52,184 nt of DNA from a bacterium (GTDB lineage Bacteria > Patescibacteriota > Saccharimonadia > Saccharimonadales > UBA4665): positions 1-52,184 of the forward strand of contig JAJZMH010000029.1 of assembly GCA_021850365.1 (NCBI GenBank), written 5' to 3'. A program made the translations under genes and the position numbers. Shown here in pieces: positions 1 through 8,265 of the stretch (position 1 is its first letter; each line of letters starts with the position of its first letter). The notes below the pieces were generated by a model. It was not told where the DNA came from. It ran no database searches and saw nothing but the letters and a program-made list of their open reading frames with translations.

Positions 1-1037
1 TTCCAAATCATTACTGCCCACTTATGACCAATTGGAATTACAATAATAGGCTTTTTTACTTTATAACTTTTAAGTTCTTGATGCTTATTTAATCTAATTA
101 AATTTTTGGCTACAAATTTTCCATCATAAATTGCAGTTTGAGCCGTACCACTATATGGTGTATTCGCGTTATCTCCTATTACAAATATATTGCGATCTGT
201 TTGAAGATATGCATCAACTGAAACTTTCCCCCTAGATGTTATCGTAAAATTATTGTCTTTAAAAAAAGGATTATTTTTAGAACCTGCTCCCCAAAGTACT
301 GAAGTTGATGGGTACTCTTTTTGATTAACAATAATTGAATGATCGCTAACTAGTTCTAATTTTGAATCAAGTTTTATTTTTACTTTTAATTTTCGAAGTC
401 TTTTATGGATTATTCTAGACGCATCTTTTGGTAAATTGGGTAGCAATCTTGGTGCAGCTTCAATAATAGTTAGATTAATATGTTTTTGCCTAATTCCATG
501 ATTTGTCGCTATTTCTTTAACAAAACTGGTTAAATTGCCAGCAAGTTCAAGTCCAGTAGGTCCAGCTCCAATAACAAAATAATTTTTATCTAAGTGGTGA
601 TTATTAGCGATTTGATCATGGATATGTTCTTTAAACTTTTTTATACTCTGCATATTTTTAATATCATATGTATGTTCTTTAACTCCAGGGATATTATAAT
701 CATTAGTTATTGTTCCTAAAGAAAGCACTAAATAATCGTAGTTATATTCTTTTTTGGATAATGTTTGAATGGTCTGTCTATTCTTATCAATTGTACTTAC
801 AATCTCTTGAATGATATGAACATTCGTTTTATAGAACAATTCGTCAAGGGATATTGCTGAATTAACTTTACCTAAAGACGTAGCCTTCTGATACTGCAAG
901 GGATAATAGATTAGGTTTTTAGATTTAGAAATTAAAGTTATTTTAAAATTTGGATCTTTAGATAATCTAAGGGCACATTTAACTCCCCCAAACCCACCAC
1001 CTACAATAATTACCTGTTTTTTTGATTCTAAACTCAT
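1..1037 (-). CDS. ndh: Type II NADH dehydrogenase (NDH-2), 3' end outside the window
   Basis: FAD-dependent pyridine nucleotide-disulphide oxidoreductase, expected to pass electrons from NADH to quinone at the inner face of the membrane without pumping protons. The ATG is at 1037 and the reading frame stays open to base 1, so about 345 residues are visible and the C-terminus is missing. Seen: an N-terminal FAD-binding motif VIVGGGFGGVKCA directly after the start, a second Rossmann motif FVIGAGPTGLELAG near the middle for NADH, and the third conserved block VFVIGDNANTPYSGTAQTA where the flavin is held. It is divergent from a D-lactate dehydrogenase-like gene, so both sides of this intergenic region encode candidate quinone reductases. 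A sulfide:quinone reductase or other NDH-2 relative is the main alternative; no active-site cysteine pair typical of SQR is evident in the visible part. Confidence 0.85.
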   Translation of the reverse strand, partial: MSLESKKQVIIVGGGFGGVKCALRLSKDPNFKITLISKSKNLIYYPLQYQKATSLGKVNSAISLDELFYKTNVHIIQEIVSTIDKNRQTIQTLSKKEYNYDYLVLSLGTITNDYNIPGVKEHTYDIKNMQSIKKFKEHIHDQIANNHHLDKNYFVIGAGPTGLELAGNLTSFVKEIATNHGIRQKHINLTIIEAAPRLLPNLPKDASRIIHKRLRKLKVKIKLDSKLELVSDHSIIVNQKEYPSTSVLWGAGSKNNPFFKDNNFTITSRGKVSVDAYLQTDRNIFVIGDNANTPYSGTAQTAIYDGKFVAKNLIRLNKHQELKSYKVKKPIIVIPIGHKWAVMIW

Positions 1038-1140
1038 GTTAACAATTTTAACAAACGCTTATCCAAAAAGCTAATGGCTATATTTAAGTTATAAATAGTG
1101 TATAATATATCTAAGATATTAAAATTAAAACTTGTAAATA

Positions 1141-2802
1141 ATGAATATTGAAGAAGAATTAAATAAGCTTGGTCTTTCTGGTGAAGTTGATTCTAGCTCT
1201 TTAGTAATCGAGAAATATAGTCATGATGCATCAATGTTTGAAATAAGACCCAAGGTAGTTGTTTTCGCAAAGGATAATCAGGATATATCTAAAATTATTC
1301 AGTTTGTTAATAAACATAAGGCTGAAAATAAGGACTTATCAATTACTATTAGATCTGCAGGAACCGATATGGCTGGTGGAGCAATTAATGATTCGATTAT
1401 TATTGATGTTAATAAGTACATGACTAAATTAATTGAACTAGATCATGATCATGCCATTGTTCAGCCCGGAATGTTTTATAGAGATTTTGAAGTAGAAACG
1501 CTAAAGAAAAATGCACTTATGCCTAGTTACCCTGCATCAAGAGATCTAGCTAGTGTTGGTGGGATGGTGGCAAATAATTCCGGTGGAGAGAAATCTTTAG
1601 AATACGGTAAGGTTAAAGATTTTATTAATTATTTAAAAGTAATTTTTGCTGATGGAAAAGAATATTTAGTTAAACCATTAAATTATCATGAACTTCAAGA
1701 TAAATTAAATCAGGATGATTTTGAAGGACAGATTTATAAAAAAGTATTTAAATTATGTGAAGATAACTATGAACTGATTAAAAATGCTAAACCTAAAGTT
1801 TCAAAAAATTCAATGGGTTATACTCTCTGGGAAGTATGGGATAGAGAATCAAAAATATTTGATTTAACAAAACTAATTGTTGGTTCAGAAGGAACACTTG
1901 GTGTTGTTACTGAAATTAATTATAGATTAGTACCTAGTAGAATTCATTCCGGACTGCTCGTATTATTTTTAAGAGATATAGATGCATTGGGAGAAATTAT
2001 TCCAAAAGTTTTAGAATATAAGCCGGCTACTTTTGAATCATTCGATGATCAAACTTTATGGCTATCAATTAGATTTATGCCTAGTTTCTTAAAATTATTA
2101 GGAGTTAAAAAATTCCTACATTTGATAATTTCACTCATCCCAGATGGTTTCCAGCTTCTAAAAGGTATACCTAAATTAATTTTAATGGTAGAGTTTGAAT
2201 CCAACGATCAAAATGAAGTAAGACAAAAAATTAAAGAACTCCATGCCGAATTAAAAAAGCATCGTGCTCGGTATGAAATTAATGGCGAAGAAGAAGATCC
2301 AACTGAAGGTAAAAGTGAAAAGTTTTGGGTAATGAGAAGACAGAGCTTTAATTTACTCAGAAGTAAAGTTAAAAATAAACACACTGCACCGTTTATCGAT
2401 GATCTAATTATTAGTCCTGATCATATAACCGCATTCTTACCTAAAATTAGAAAAATTATAAGAAAATATGGTTTATTTGCAACTATTGCTGGTCATATGG
2501 GTGATGGAAATTTTCATATCATACCCTTGATGGAAATCGAAAAGAAAAATGAAAGAGATAAATTACTTCCTGCCATGAGAGAAGTCAATGAGTTAGTCTT
2601 AAGCTTTAATGGTTCTTTGTCTGGAGAGCATAATGATGGGTTGGTTAGAGGACCTTGGTTAAAGGATCAATTCGGAGAAAAGGTGTTTGATCTATTTAAA
2701 GAAATAAAAACTATTTTTGATGAGGAGAATATTTTTAATCCGCACAAAAAAAGTGATGCTAGCTGGGATTATAGTTTTAGTCATATTCGTGATCATTTTT
2801 GA
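1141..2802 (+). CDS. FAD-binding oxidoreductase, D-lactate dehydrogenase/GlcD-like
   Basis: Membrane-associated flavoprotein of the vanillyl-alcohol-oxidase fold, most likely oxidising D-lactate (or another 2-hydroxy acid) and reducing quinone. 553 residues. The PCMH-type FAD domain occupies roughly residues 35-215, with the segments SAGTDMAGGA and SVGGMVANNSGGEKS that wrap the flavin. The C-terminal FAD-oxidase domain carries the metal-binding block GHMGDGNFH near residue 455 and ends with the family signature FDEENIFNPHKK. The ATG at 1141 is preceded by a TATAAT hexamer at 1101-1106 but no clear Shine-Dalgarno. Its end overlaps the convergent histidine kinase gene by 10 bp. Substrate is not decidable from sequence; glycolate or D-2-hydroxyglutarate are alternatives. 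Confidence 0.85.
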   Translation: MNIEEELNKLGLSGEVDSSSLVIEKYSHDASMFEIRPKVVVFAKDNQDISKIIQFVNKHKAENKDLSITIRSAGTDMAGGAINDSIIIDVNKYMTKLIELDHDHAIVQPGMFYRDFEVETLKKNALMPSYPASRDLASVGGMVANNSGGEKSLEYGKVKDFINYLKVIFADGKEYLVKPLNYHELQDKLNQDDFEGQIYKKVFKLCEDNYELIKNAKPKVSKNSMGYTLWEVWDRESKIFDLTKLIVGSEGTLGVVTEINYRLVPSRIHSGLLVLFLRDIDALGEIIPKVLEYKPATFESFDDQTLWLSIRFMPSFLKLLGVKKFLHLIISLIPDGFQLLKGIPKLILMVEFESNDQNEVRQKIKELHAELKKHRARYEINGEEEDPTEGKSEKFWVMRRQSFNLLRSKVKNKHTAPFIDDLIISPDHITAFLPKIRKIIRKYGLFATIAGHMGDGNFHIIPLMEIEKKNERDKLLPAMREVNELVLSFNGSLSGEHNDGLVRGPWLKDQFGEKVFDLFKEIKTIFDEENIFNPHKKSDASWDYSFSHIRDHF

Positions 2803-3797
2803 TTAAAGATTAATTTTACGTTCGTTCCTTCCTTAAGTTTTGAAGAGATGAGAATATTAATATTATGGATATCTGCAATCATCTTGGCTATTGAAAGACC
2901 TAAACCAAATCCATTATTTTCGGATGTTTTTGTTCTAGCATTATCTGCCTGATAAAATCTATCAAAAATATGTTCAAGATCATCGGGATTAATACCTATA
3001 CCCATATCTTTAATATTAATGATTGGTGAGCTATTTTGTTTTGATTGAGTAATTTCTATTGAAGATTTCGATCCAGAAAATTTTATGGCATTATCTAAAA
3101 ATATTTTAAGTAATTGAACCAGACTATCTTCATCGCCAATAGTTTTATATATTTTTTTAGAATCATATTTGATTTTTATGTTTTTTGAAGTGGCTAGCTT
3201 CTGGGTTATAGAAATTGACTTTTTAATTATTTCATTTAGATTTACTTCCTTAAAGTTTTTCTGGTATTCTTCAGCTTCAAACTTAGATAATTTTAGTAAG
3301 TTATTTATTAAAAATTCTAATTTTTCAACTTCTTCTAGATTACTTTTAATAATAGCTTTTAATTCATCTCGATTATTTTCACTGTTTATAAGTCCTACTT
3401 CACTTTCCATACGAATTGCTGTTAATGGTGTTCTTAGTTCGTGACTTACATTTGCTGTAAATCGTTTTTGTTGTTCATGAGCTTCTTCTATTGGCTCTAA
3501 AGTTTTAAATGCTAGCCAATAACTAGCAAGTCCAGCAAAGAATAAAACAATTAGATTAAAAAAGGCCAATCTAATGAAGAGGTTGTGGTCTTCATCTTTT
3601 ATGTCTTTGGCTGGATCAAGAATTGGGTTAGTCTCAAAGACTGGAAATGAGGAATAAATTCTTTCAGATTGTAATTTTATTCCTTTTGCTATATCTCCAG
3701 TTCCAACATTATATACTGCGATGCTAAAGAATAGACTGATAGTCATCACGATAGCGAGATACCAAAAAGTTAATTTAATTACAGCAGCTTTAAACAT
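2793..3797 (-). CDS. Membrane sensor histidine kinase
   Basis: 334-residue sensor kinase that autophosphorylates and passes phosphate to the response regulator encoded immediately upstream on the same strand. Two membrane segments (about residues 11-30 and 80-97) flank a short extracytoplasmic region. The HisKA box is ANVSHELRTPLTAIR, with the phosphoacceptor His in SHELRTP near residue 120, followed by an HATPase_c domain with an N-box around DNAIKFSG, a G1 box DMGIGI and G2 box NNGFGLGLSIAKMI. The start codon lies 2 bp after the regulator's stop, so the pair is an operon. The small sensor loop does not reveal the signal. Confidence 0.92.
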   Translation of the reverse strand: MFKAAVIKLTFWYLAIVMTISLFFSIAVYNVGTGDIAKGIKLQSERIYSSFPVFETNPILDPAKDIKDEDHNLFIRLAFFNLIVLFFAGLASYWLAFKTLEPIEEAHEQQKRFTANVSHELRTPLTAIRMESEVGLINSENNRDELKAIIKSNLEEVEKLEFLINNLLKLSKFEAEEYQKNFKEVNLNEIIKKSISITQKLATSKNIKIKYDSKKIYKTIGDEDSLVQLLKIFLDNAIKFSGSKSSIEITQSKQNSSPIINIKDMGIGINPDDLEHIFDRFYQADNARTKTSENNGFGLGLSIAKMIADIHNINILISSKLKEGTNVKLIFNQK

Positions 3798-3799
3798 TT

Positions 3800-4480
3800 T
3801 TAATCATTACTGAGTTTATATCCAAAACCTCTAATCGTATGAATGAGAGGTTTATATTTTTTAAATGGTCTATCAATTTTATTTCTAAGATAACCAATAT
3901 AAACTTCTATAGTGTTTGGTAAGATAGATGAGTCTTCGTCCCAAACATGATTAACTAAAGTATCCTTTTCAATTATCTGATTTTGATTACGTAGCAAATA
4001 TTCTAATAGAGCAAATTCTTTGTGTGATAATTTAATGTTATTAGAACCTCTTTTAACTTGATAGGTTTTAGGATTCAAAACTAAATTGTCTAGTTTTAGT
4101 TCGTCTCCCAAATTAACTGGAGGTCTTCTAAGTAATGCCTGTACCCTGGCAATTAGTTCATCATATGAAAATGGTTTAACGAGATAATCATCAGCACCAG
4201 AGTTAAGTCCACTAACTTTGTCGCCAATTGTTCCTCTAGCAGTTAGCATCAATATTGGCGTATTGATTTTTTCTTTTCTTAGATTTTCACAAATCGCTGT
4301 ACCATCCATACTGCCAGGTAGCATTCGGTCTAAGACGATTAGATCATACTCTGGATCTAAACCATAACTATATCCCTGGTCTCCGTCATACACTAGATCT
4401 ACGGCAAAGTTTTTTAATTCTAGGCCTTTTTTAATAGCTTGTGCAATTTTTGGTTCATCCTCTACTACTAATATTTTCAT
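3800..4480 (-). CDS. OmpR/PhoB-family response regulator
   Basis: 226-residue two-domain regulator. The N-terminal receiver holds the acidic pair in VVEDEPKI, the phosphoacceptor Asp in LIVLDRMLPG (about residue 52) and the conserved Lys in LVKPFSYDEL. The C-terminal winged helix-turn-helix ends with the typical IHTIRGFGYKL. It is the first gene of a pair with the histidine kinase downstream (2 bp gap), so it is its likely partner. The short upstream region 4481-4528 is very A+T-rich and probably holds the promoter, because the next gene upstream is on the same strand but is separated by 48 bp. Confidence 0.95.
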   Translation of the reverse strand: MKILVVEDEPKIAQAIKKGLELKNFAVDLVYDGDQGYSYGLDPEYDLIVLDRMLPGSMDGTAICENLRKEKINTPILMLTARGTIGDKVSGLNSGADDYLVKPFSYDELIARVQALLRRPPVNLGDELKLDNLVLNPKTYQVKRGSNNIKLSHKEFALLEYLLRNQNQIIEKDTLVNHVWDEDSSILPNTIEVYIGYLRNKIDRPFKKYKPLIHTIRGFGYKLSND

Positions 4481-4528
4481 AATTATTATTATACTTTAAT
4501 TATTCCTATATTTTTAGACTAGATATCT

Positions 4529-4984
4529 CTATAAAATAATAATCCTTTTAATTGTTAGTGGGGATTTTTTAAGCGATATTACCCTAACCTTTTGATTTAT
4601 ACTTAAATTAGCTACTAAAACTTTCTTTTTAGATTGGATAATAATTGATTTAGGGCTTATCGTATATACTTTTGTTTTATTAGTTTTTGAATTTGTTATA
4701 GTGATTTGATTTGATGAAACTGAAGTTATAGTTCCATAAAATAACAAATCTCTTTTTTTATGTTTTTTAGCTAAGTGAGCTTTCTTAGGATTATTATTTG
4801 TACTGGTAAAAGAGCTTAAACTAGTTGGCTGATTATTCTTTTGATAAATAATTCCACCCATAAAAGCTGCAATTAGCAACATACTAACTGCTAAGCTATA
4901 CCAAATCATCCGAGTTGATACGGATATTGACCTAGGCATTTTAGCTGGTTTTGAACTTATTGTTGCTGGATATGAACTTTCCAT
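4529..4984 (-). CDS. Small single-pass membrane protein with DUF5666-like beta domain
   Basis: 151 residues. A cytoplasmic head of about 27 residues, then one hydrophobic segment (about residues 28-48), then a polar, Ser/Thr/Asn/Lys-rich linker and a compact C-terminal beta-rich domain from about residue 80. The repeated pattern of alternating hydrophobic residues (FYGTITSVSSNQITIT) resembles the DUF5666/OB-like domains of exported CPR proteins, but this is a visual resemblance only. An AGGA-type ribosome site lies just upstream of the ATG. It is upstream of, and codirectional with, the two-component genes, so it could be a target or an accessory sensor. Function unknown. Confidence 0.65.
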   Translation of the reverse strand: MESSYPATISSKPAKMPRSISVSTRMIWYSLAVSMLLIAAFMGGIIYQKNNQPTSLSSFTSTNNNPKKAHLAKKHKKRDLLFYGTITSVSSNQITITNSKTNKTKVYTISPKSIIIQSKKKVLVANLSINQKVRVISLKKSPLTIKRIIIL

Positions 4985-5051
4985 ATAATTTCCTATTTAA
5001 CGCTATTATTTAATACAAATATTCTTAAGATTAGCTTATATATTTATTAAG

Positions 5052-5080
5052 TTGTTCTTTTAAGTTATTTGGAAGATAAT
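5052..5080 (+). promoter_or_regulatory. Sigma70-type promoter of the LPG-flippase-like gene
   Basis: TTGTTC (5052-5057), 17-bp spacer, GATAAT (5075-5080). The start codon follows 13 bp later, giving a leader of only a few bases. Confidence 0.5.
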
Positions 5081-5093
5081 AAAAACTAAGATC

Positions 5094-6029
5094 ATGAGCT
5101 TAAAAGATATCCTTAAAATAGATAAACTCAAGGTCACTTATCTTGTAGTAGTTTTTTTTAGCTTATATTTCGTTTTAAATCTATTTCTTGGAAATTCTTT
5201 CAATTTAAAAATAATTAATGATAACCAAATAATTAATTATTTATTAATTTTTCTATTTGTCTTAGGTTCTTTCTTTTTTGCTGCCCTTTCATACTATTTT
5301 CTTTCTTTTCATAAACTTAGTTTATTTAGAACATTTATATTTCAGTTTGGTTCTAATTTGTTAAATAAAATACTTCCCTCTGGCATAGGAGCATTAGGGA
5401 TGAATTATCTTTATTTGAAAAAGAATAAGTCCTCAATAACTGAAGCAGTGGCTACATTATTTATTAATAATTCATTAGGTGCACTTCAGGCTATTCTTAT
5501 TTTTATTCTTATTTTAACTTTTGGAGCTAATAGGTATTTATCGTTTTCAAAATTAGATTATAAATATCTACTTATTTTTATTGGGATATTATTAATTTGT
5601 TATTTTGTCTATCTAATCAATGCTAAGTTAAGAAAAATAGTAAATAAATTTTTAAGTGAATTGTTAAATACTTTGAAATTATTTACTAAACGAAAAAAAG
5701 AGATTAGCTTAGCTTTAATTACTCAAGTGCTGATTAGTCTTTTTAACAGCTTGGCATTATATTTTTCTTTAAAGTGTTTTGGAGTTAATTTGGGGTATTT
5801 AAATATCTTTATTGTTTATATTATTGGTGTATTTTTTGGTACTTTTATTCCTCTACCTGGTGGATTGGGTGGAGTTGAACTTGGTCTTAGCGCTATGCTT
5901 ATAATTTTTGGAGTTCATTCAAATATATCGATTAGTGCAGTACTACTTTTTAGGTTATTTAACTATTGGATACCTTTAGTAATTGGCATACCAATACTCT
6001 TCTATATTAAAAAGTTTAAATTAATTTAA
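5094..6029 (+). CDS. Lysylphosphatidylglycerol synthase TM region / UPF0104 membrane protein
   Basis: 311-residue polytopic inner-membrane protein with about eight hydrophobic segments. The diagnostic block is near the C-terminus: FGTFIPLPGGLGGVE, the conserved P-x-PGGLGG-x-E segment of the MprF flippase domain / UPF0104 family, followed by FRLFNYWIPL. In MprF proteins this domain flips aminoacylated phosphatidylglycerol; stand-alone versions often accompany glycosyltransferases and act on polyprenyl or lipid substrates. A second MprF-like protein with the catalytic C-terminal domain is encoded at 34077-35777, so the two halves of MprF function may be split here. ATG chosen at 5094 because a well spaced promoter ends 13 bp upstream. 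Confidence 0.8.
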   Translation: MSLKDILKIDKLKVTYLVVVFFSLYFVLNLFLGNSFNLKIINDNQIINYLLIFLFVLGSFFFAALSYYFLSFHKLSLFRTFIFQFGSNLLNKILPSGIGALGMNYLYLKKNKSSITEAVATLFINNSLGALQAILIFILILTFGANRYLSFSKLDYKYLLIFIGILLICYFVYLINAKLRKIVNKFLSELLNTLKLFTKRKKEISLALITQVLISLFNSLALYFSLKCFGVNLGYLNIFIVYIIGVFFGTFIPLPGGLGGVELGLSAMLIIFGVHSNISISAVLLFRLFNYWIPLVIGIPILFYIKKFKLI

Positions 6030-6051
6030 AAATAAATCTTATATTATAAAA

Positions 6052-6084
6052 TTGTAAAAGCAACCAATAATGATATAGTATAAT
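6052..6084 (+). promoter_or_regulatory. Putative promoter directly upstream of the CDF-like pseudogene
   Basis: TTGTAA (6052-6057) with TAGTAT (6076-6081, 18-bp spacer) or the overlapping TATAAT (6079-6084). The ATG at 6091 is 6 bp beyond TATAAT, so a transcript would be leaderless or nearly so. Confidence 0.4.
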
Positions 6085-6090
6085 TTAATT

Positions 6091-6741
6091 ATGGAGAAAG
6101 AATATAACTCTACTAATATTGAATTTGAACGAGATAAAATAGACGAAGCTAGATCTAATAGGTTTAAAATATCTGCGGGATTGCGAATGGTTTCTGCAGG
6201 AATTCAGGCATGGGGTGGAATTACTTCCAATCAAAGTCCTTTAGTTGTTGAAGCAGCTTAAGAGTTGGGGGATAGTTTATTTTTTGCGGCTGGTTCTATC
6301 GAGGCTGGATCTAAAAATAAAAAATATACTCAAAGAGCAAGAAAATATGCCAAAGTATTTGCTGGGACTGCTGCTGTTTTTTCAACTATTGATACATCTT
6401 TGGATATATATAATGATCATGGAACTTTATTCGAATCAATGAAAGGTATTAATTTATATTCTCATCAATATGAAGCTGCCATCGGAGCTCTTGCCATTAA
6501 TTCGGTAGTTTATTTTGTTAACAGAAAAGGACGAAAATCCAGTAATGCTAGTGATAAGTTTGCATGGAGGGATTCAATTAAAGACTCAGTAATACCTGCT
6601 GCAGTGATGGTTTTAGGAGCAACTAAAGCACCTCACCTTGCCGAATATGGTTTTGAATTCTTTGGGGTTGGCTATGGATGGTATAACGTCAAAAAATTAT
6701 TCAGTAGTTGGAAGCCTAAAGCTAAAAAGATTAAAGTTTGA
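6091..6741 (+). pseudogene. CDF-like cation-transporter-domain protein interrupted by an in-frame TAA
   Basis: Reading from the ATG at 6091 gives 56 codons, then TAA at 6259-6261, then the same frame continues openly to TGA at 6739-6741 (160 more codons). Across the stop the sequence reads SPLVVEAA-stop-ELGDSLFFAAGS, which resembles the second helix of cation diffusion facilitator domains (E-S-x-H/Q-x-LGD-S). Downstream hydrophobic segments lie near VFAGTAAVFSTI, AAIGALAINSVVYF and VIPAAVMVLGA, and the C-terminus is basic. The most economical original codon is CAA (Gln), one transition away. No frameshift is present. It may be a recent pseudogene, a sequencing error, a read-through product, or two polypeptides restarting at TTG 6265. 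The downstream TGA is followed closely by the desaturase gene (20 bp). Confidence 0.7.
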
Positions 6742-6761
6742 TATAATAACTTGATCATACT

Positions 6762-7664
6762 ATGAATAAAAACTTTAATATTGATGAGTTTCAAGATCGC
6801 CGTTTATTTCATGAATTAAAAGATGATACAGCTAATCTTATTAATGATCATTATAATAAAGCTAAATCATGGATGCCTATTGATTTAATTCCATTTGAAA
6901 ATCATCAAAATTATAATCCTAAAGATGAATGGGATCAATCGATATATCCCCTATGTGAAGGAGTTCGAAGTTCGTTATTTGTTAATCTATTAACAGAGGA
7001 TAATTTACCCTATTATACAAATACAATTAAAGCAATATCTGCTAAAGATCATCCTTTTAATGAATGGATTAATAGGTGGACTGCTGAAGAAGCTAGACAT
7101 TCTGAAGTAATAAGAGGATGGGTTCATGCATCCGGTGCTCTTGATCCTAGAATGTTAGAAAGTGCTAGAATGGCACAAATGACAAAAGCTGAAGTTCCTG
7201 AATACGATAGTTTTTCAGAAATAATTGTCTATACATCATTACAGGAATTAGCTACTAAAGTTGCTCATAGTAATACAGGTAAATTCTTAAAAGAATTAGG
7301 TGGTGATAAGGTTATGGCAAGAGTTGCTGGTGATGAAGTTTTACACCATAGTTTTTATAGTAATTTAGCAAAAGTAGCATTTGAAATCAATCCAGAGTTA
7401 ATGTTATTGGCTACAGCTAATGTTATAACATCTTTTAAGATGCCTGGAACAGGAATTGAAAACTTTAATCAGCACGCTAAGGCAATCGCTAAAGAAGGTA
7501 TATATGATTTTTCTAAGTTTTTAAAATTGGTGATTGAACCTACATTAGATAAATGGAGTTATAAAGAAATAACTATTGAGACAGAAGTATCAGAGAATGC
7601 AATTATTAAAATTAATAAGCATTTAAATACACTGCAAAAAATAAGTAGAAGAAATAATAGGTAA
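6762..7664 (+). CDS. Acyl-ACP desaturase (FA_desaturase_2, ferritin-like diiron)
   Basis: 300-residue soluble diiron enzyme that would introduce a double bond into an acyl chain carried by ACP, using O2 and reduced ferredoxin. The metal ligands follow the ferritin-like pattern: E79 in LLTEDNLPYY, E110 and H113 in AEEARH, a third Glu in TSLQELATK and the E-x2-H of GDEVLHH. Length is somewhat shorter than plant and mycobacterial homologues (about 330-360) but the core is complete. A TATAAT at 6742-6747 ends 14 bp before the ATG. Its presence implies access to oxygen and unsaturated lipids, in line with the NDH-2 and lactate dehydrogenase genes nearby. It is the last chromosomal gene before the integrated element. 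Confidence 0.85.
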   Translation: MNKNFNIDEFQDRRLFHELKDDTANLINDHYNKAKSWMPIDLIPFENHQNYNPKDEWDQSIYPLCEGVRSSLFVNLLTEDNLPYYTNTIKAISAKDHPFNEWINRWTAEEARHSEVIRGWVHASGALDPRMLESARMAQMTKAEVPEYDSFSEIIVYTSLQELATKVAHSNTGKFLKELGGDKVMARVAGDEVLHHSFYSNLAKVAFEINPELMLLATANVITSFKMPGTGIENFNQHAKAIAKEGIYDFSKFLKLVIEPTLDKWSYKEITIETEVSENAIIKINKHLNTLQKISRRNNR

Positions 7665-7686
7665 TGTTTTGATTAATTCTAGCTTA

Positions 7687-7703
7687 TGGCTAGGGCGGAG
7701 GGA
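7687..7703 (+). repeat. Left attachment repeat: orphan 3' end of tRNA-Gln
   Basis: TGGCTAGGGCGGAGGGA matches the tRNA-Gln 3' end at 18366-18382 with one mismatch (G versus A at the ninth base). It includes the complement of the encoded CCA and of the acceptor stem. The tRNA body is absent here, so this is a displaced tRNA tail as left by site-specific integration. Confidence 0.8.
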
Positions 7704-7792
7704 CGGATTCCAAACCTTTAGGATTAATAAAGAAATTAATAATTCGGATATTTTAAGTATTAATCAAATACTAGACATTAAGGAGATTAGAA

Positions 7793-8254
7793 ATGATTAA
7801 TTTCTTTAAAAACAATAAAGATTGTTTAGAATCTACACTTGATACGAAGTTATATAATCAAGACACTTTCTATAAAGTTTTCATTAGAGACCTAAAGAGG
7901 GCTAGAAATGAAGTTATTATTGAGAGTCCTTTTGTAACCGTTAAGAGACTAGAGACGTTTTTACCAATTTTTAAGGCTCTTGTAAATTCTAATGTTAAAG
8001 TAATAATACATACTAAAGATCCGTACGAATTAGATGATTATTTAAAAGACGAATTATATAAGGGTTTATCTTCCCTGCTCGGCTTAAAGGTTCAAGTTAT
8101 TTTTATTAAAGGATTACATCGCAAAATTACAGTTATTGACAGAGAAATACTCTATGAGGGGAGCTTAAATATATTATCTCAGAATAATTCTATTGAAATG
8201 ATGAGGAGGATTAAATCGACCACATTAAGTCGGGGATTGATTAGTTCTTTATAA
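7793..8254 (+). CDS. PLD-superfamily nuclease-like protein with one HKD motif
   Basis: 153 residues with a single HxKxxxxD motif (H109, K111, D116 in HRKITVID) followed by the conserved GS of YEGSLNILSQ. Single-HKD members such as the Nuc endonuclease of plasmid pKM101 work as homodimers, and this block also resembles PLD domains found on DEAD/DEAH helicases. The N-terminal part (FIRDLKRARNEVIIESPFVT) matches the start of that fold. A good SD (AAGGAG) lies 7 bp upstream of the ATG. It is the first gene inside the left end of the element. In the circular form it would sit directly downstream of the recombinase and a short ORF, overlapping that ORF by ATGATTAA. DNA cleavage in transfer or defence is an inference. 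Confidence 0.7.
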   Translation: MINFFKNNKDCLESTLDTKLYNQDTFYKVFIRDLKRARNEVIIESPFVTVKRLETFLPIFKALVNSNVKVIIHTKDPYELDDYLKDELYKGLSSLLGLKVQVIFIKGLHRKITVIDREILYEGSLNILSQNNSIEMMRRIKSTTLSRGLISSL

Positions 8255-8265
8255 ATAGTAGATTA

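Noticed and set aside
3169-3444. 91-codon plus-strand ORF inside the histidine kinase
   Set aside because: Antisense shadow of a gene with clear HisKA and HATPase motifs; same for the other antisense ORFs inside dnaB, rplA, rplK, nusG, DNA methyltransferase and similar genes.
7687-7711. Second complete tRNA gene at the left end of the element
   Set aside because: Only the acceptor tail matches tRNA-Gln; there is no anticodon or D arm, so it is an attachment remnant, not a tRNA.
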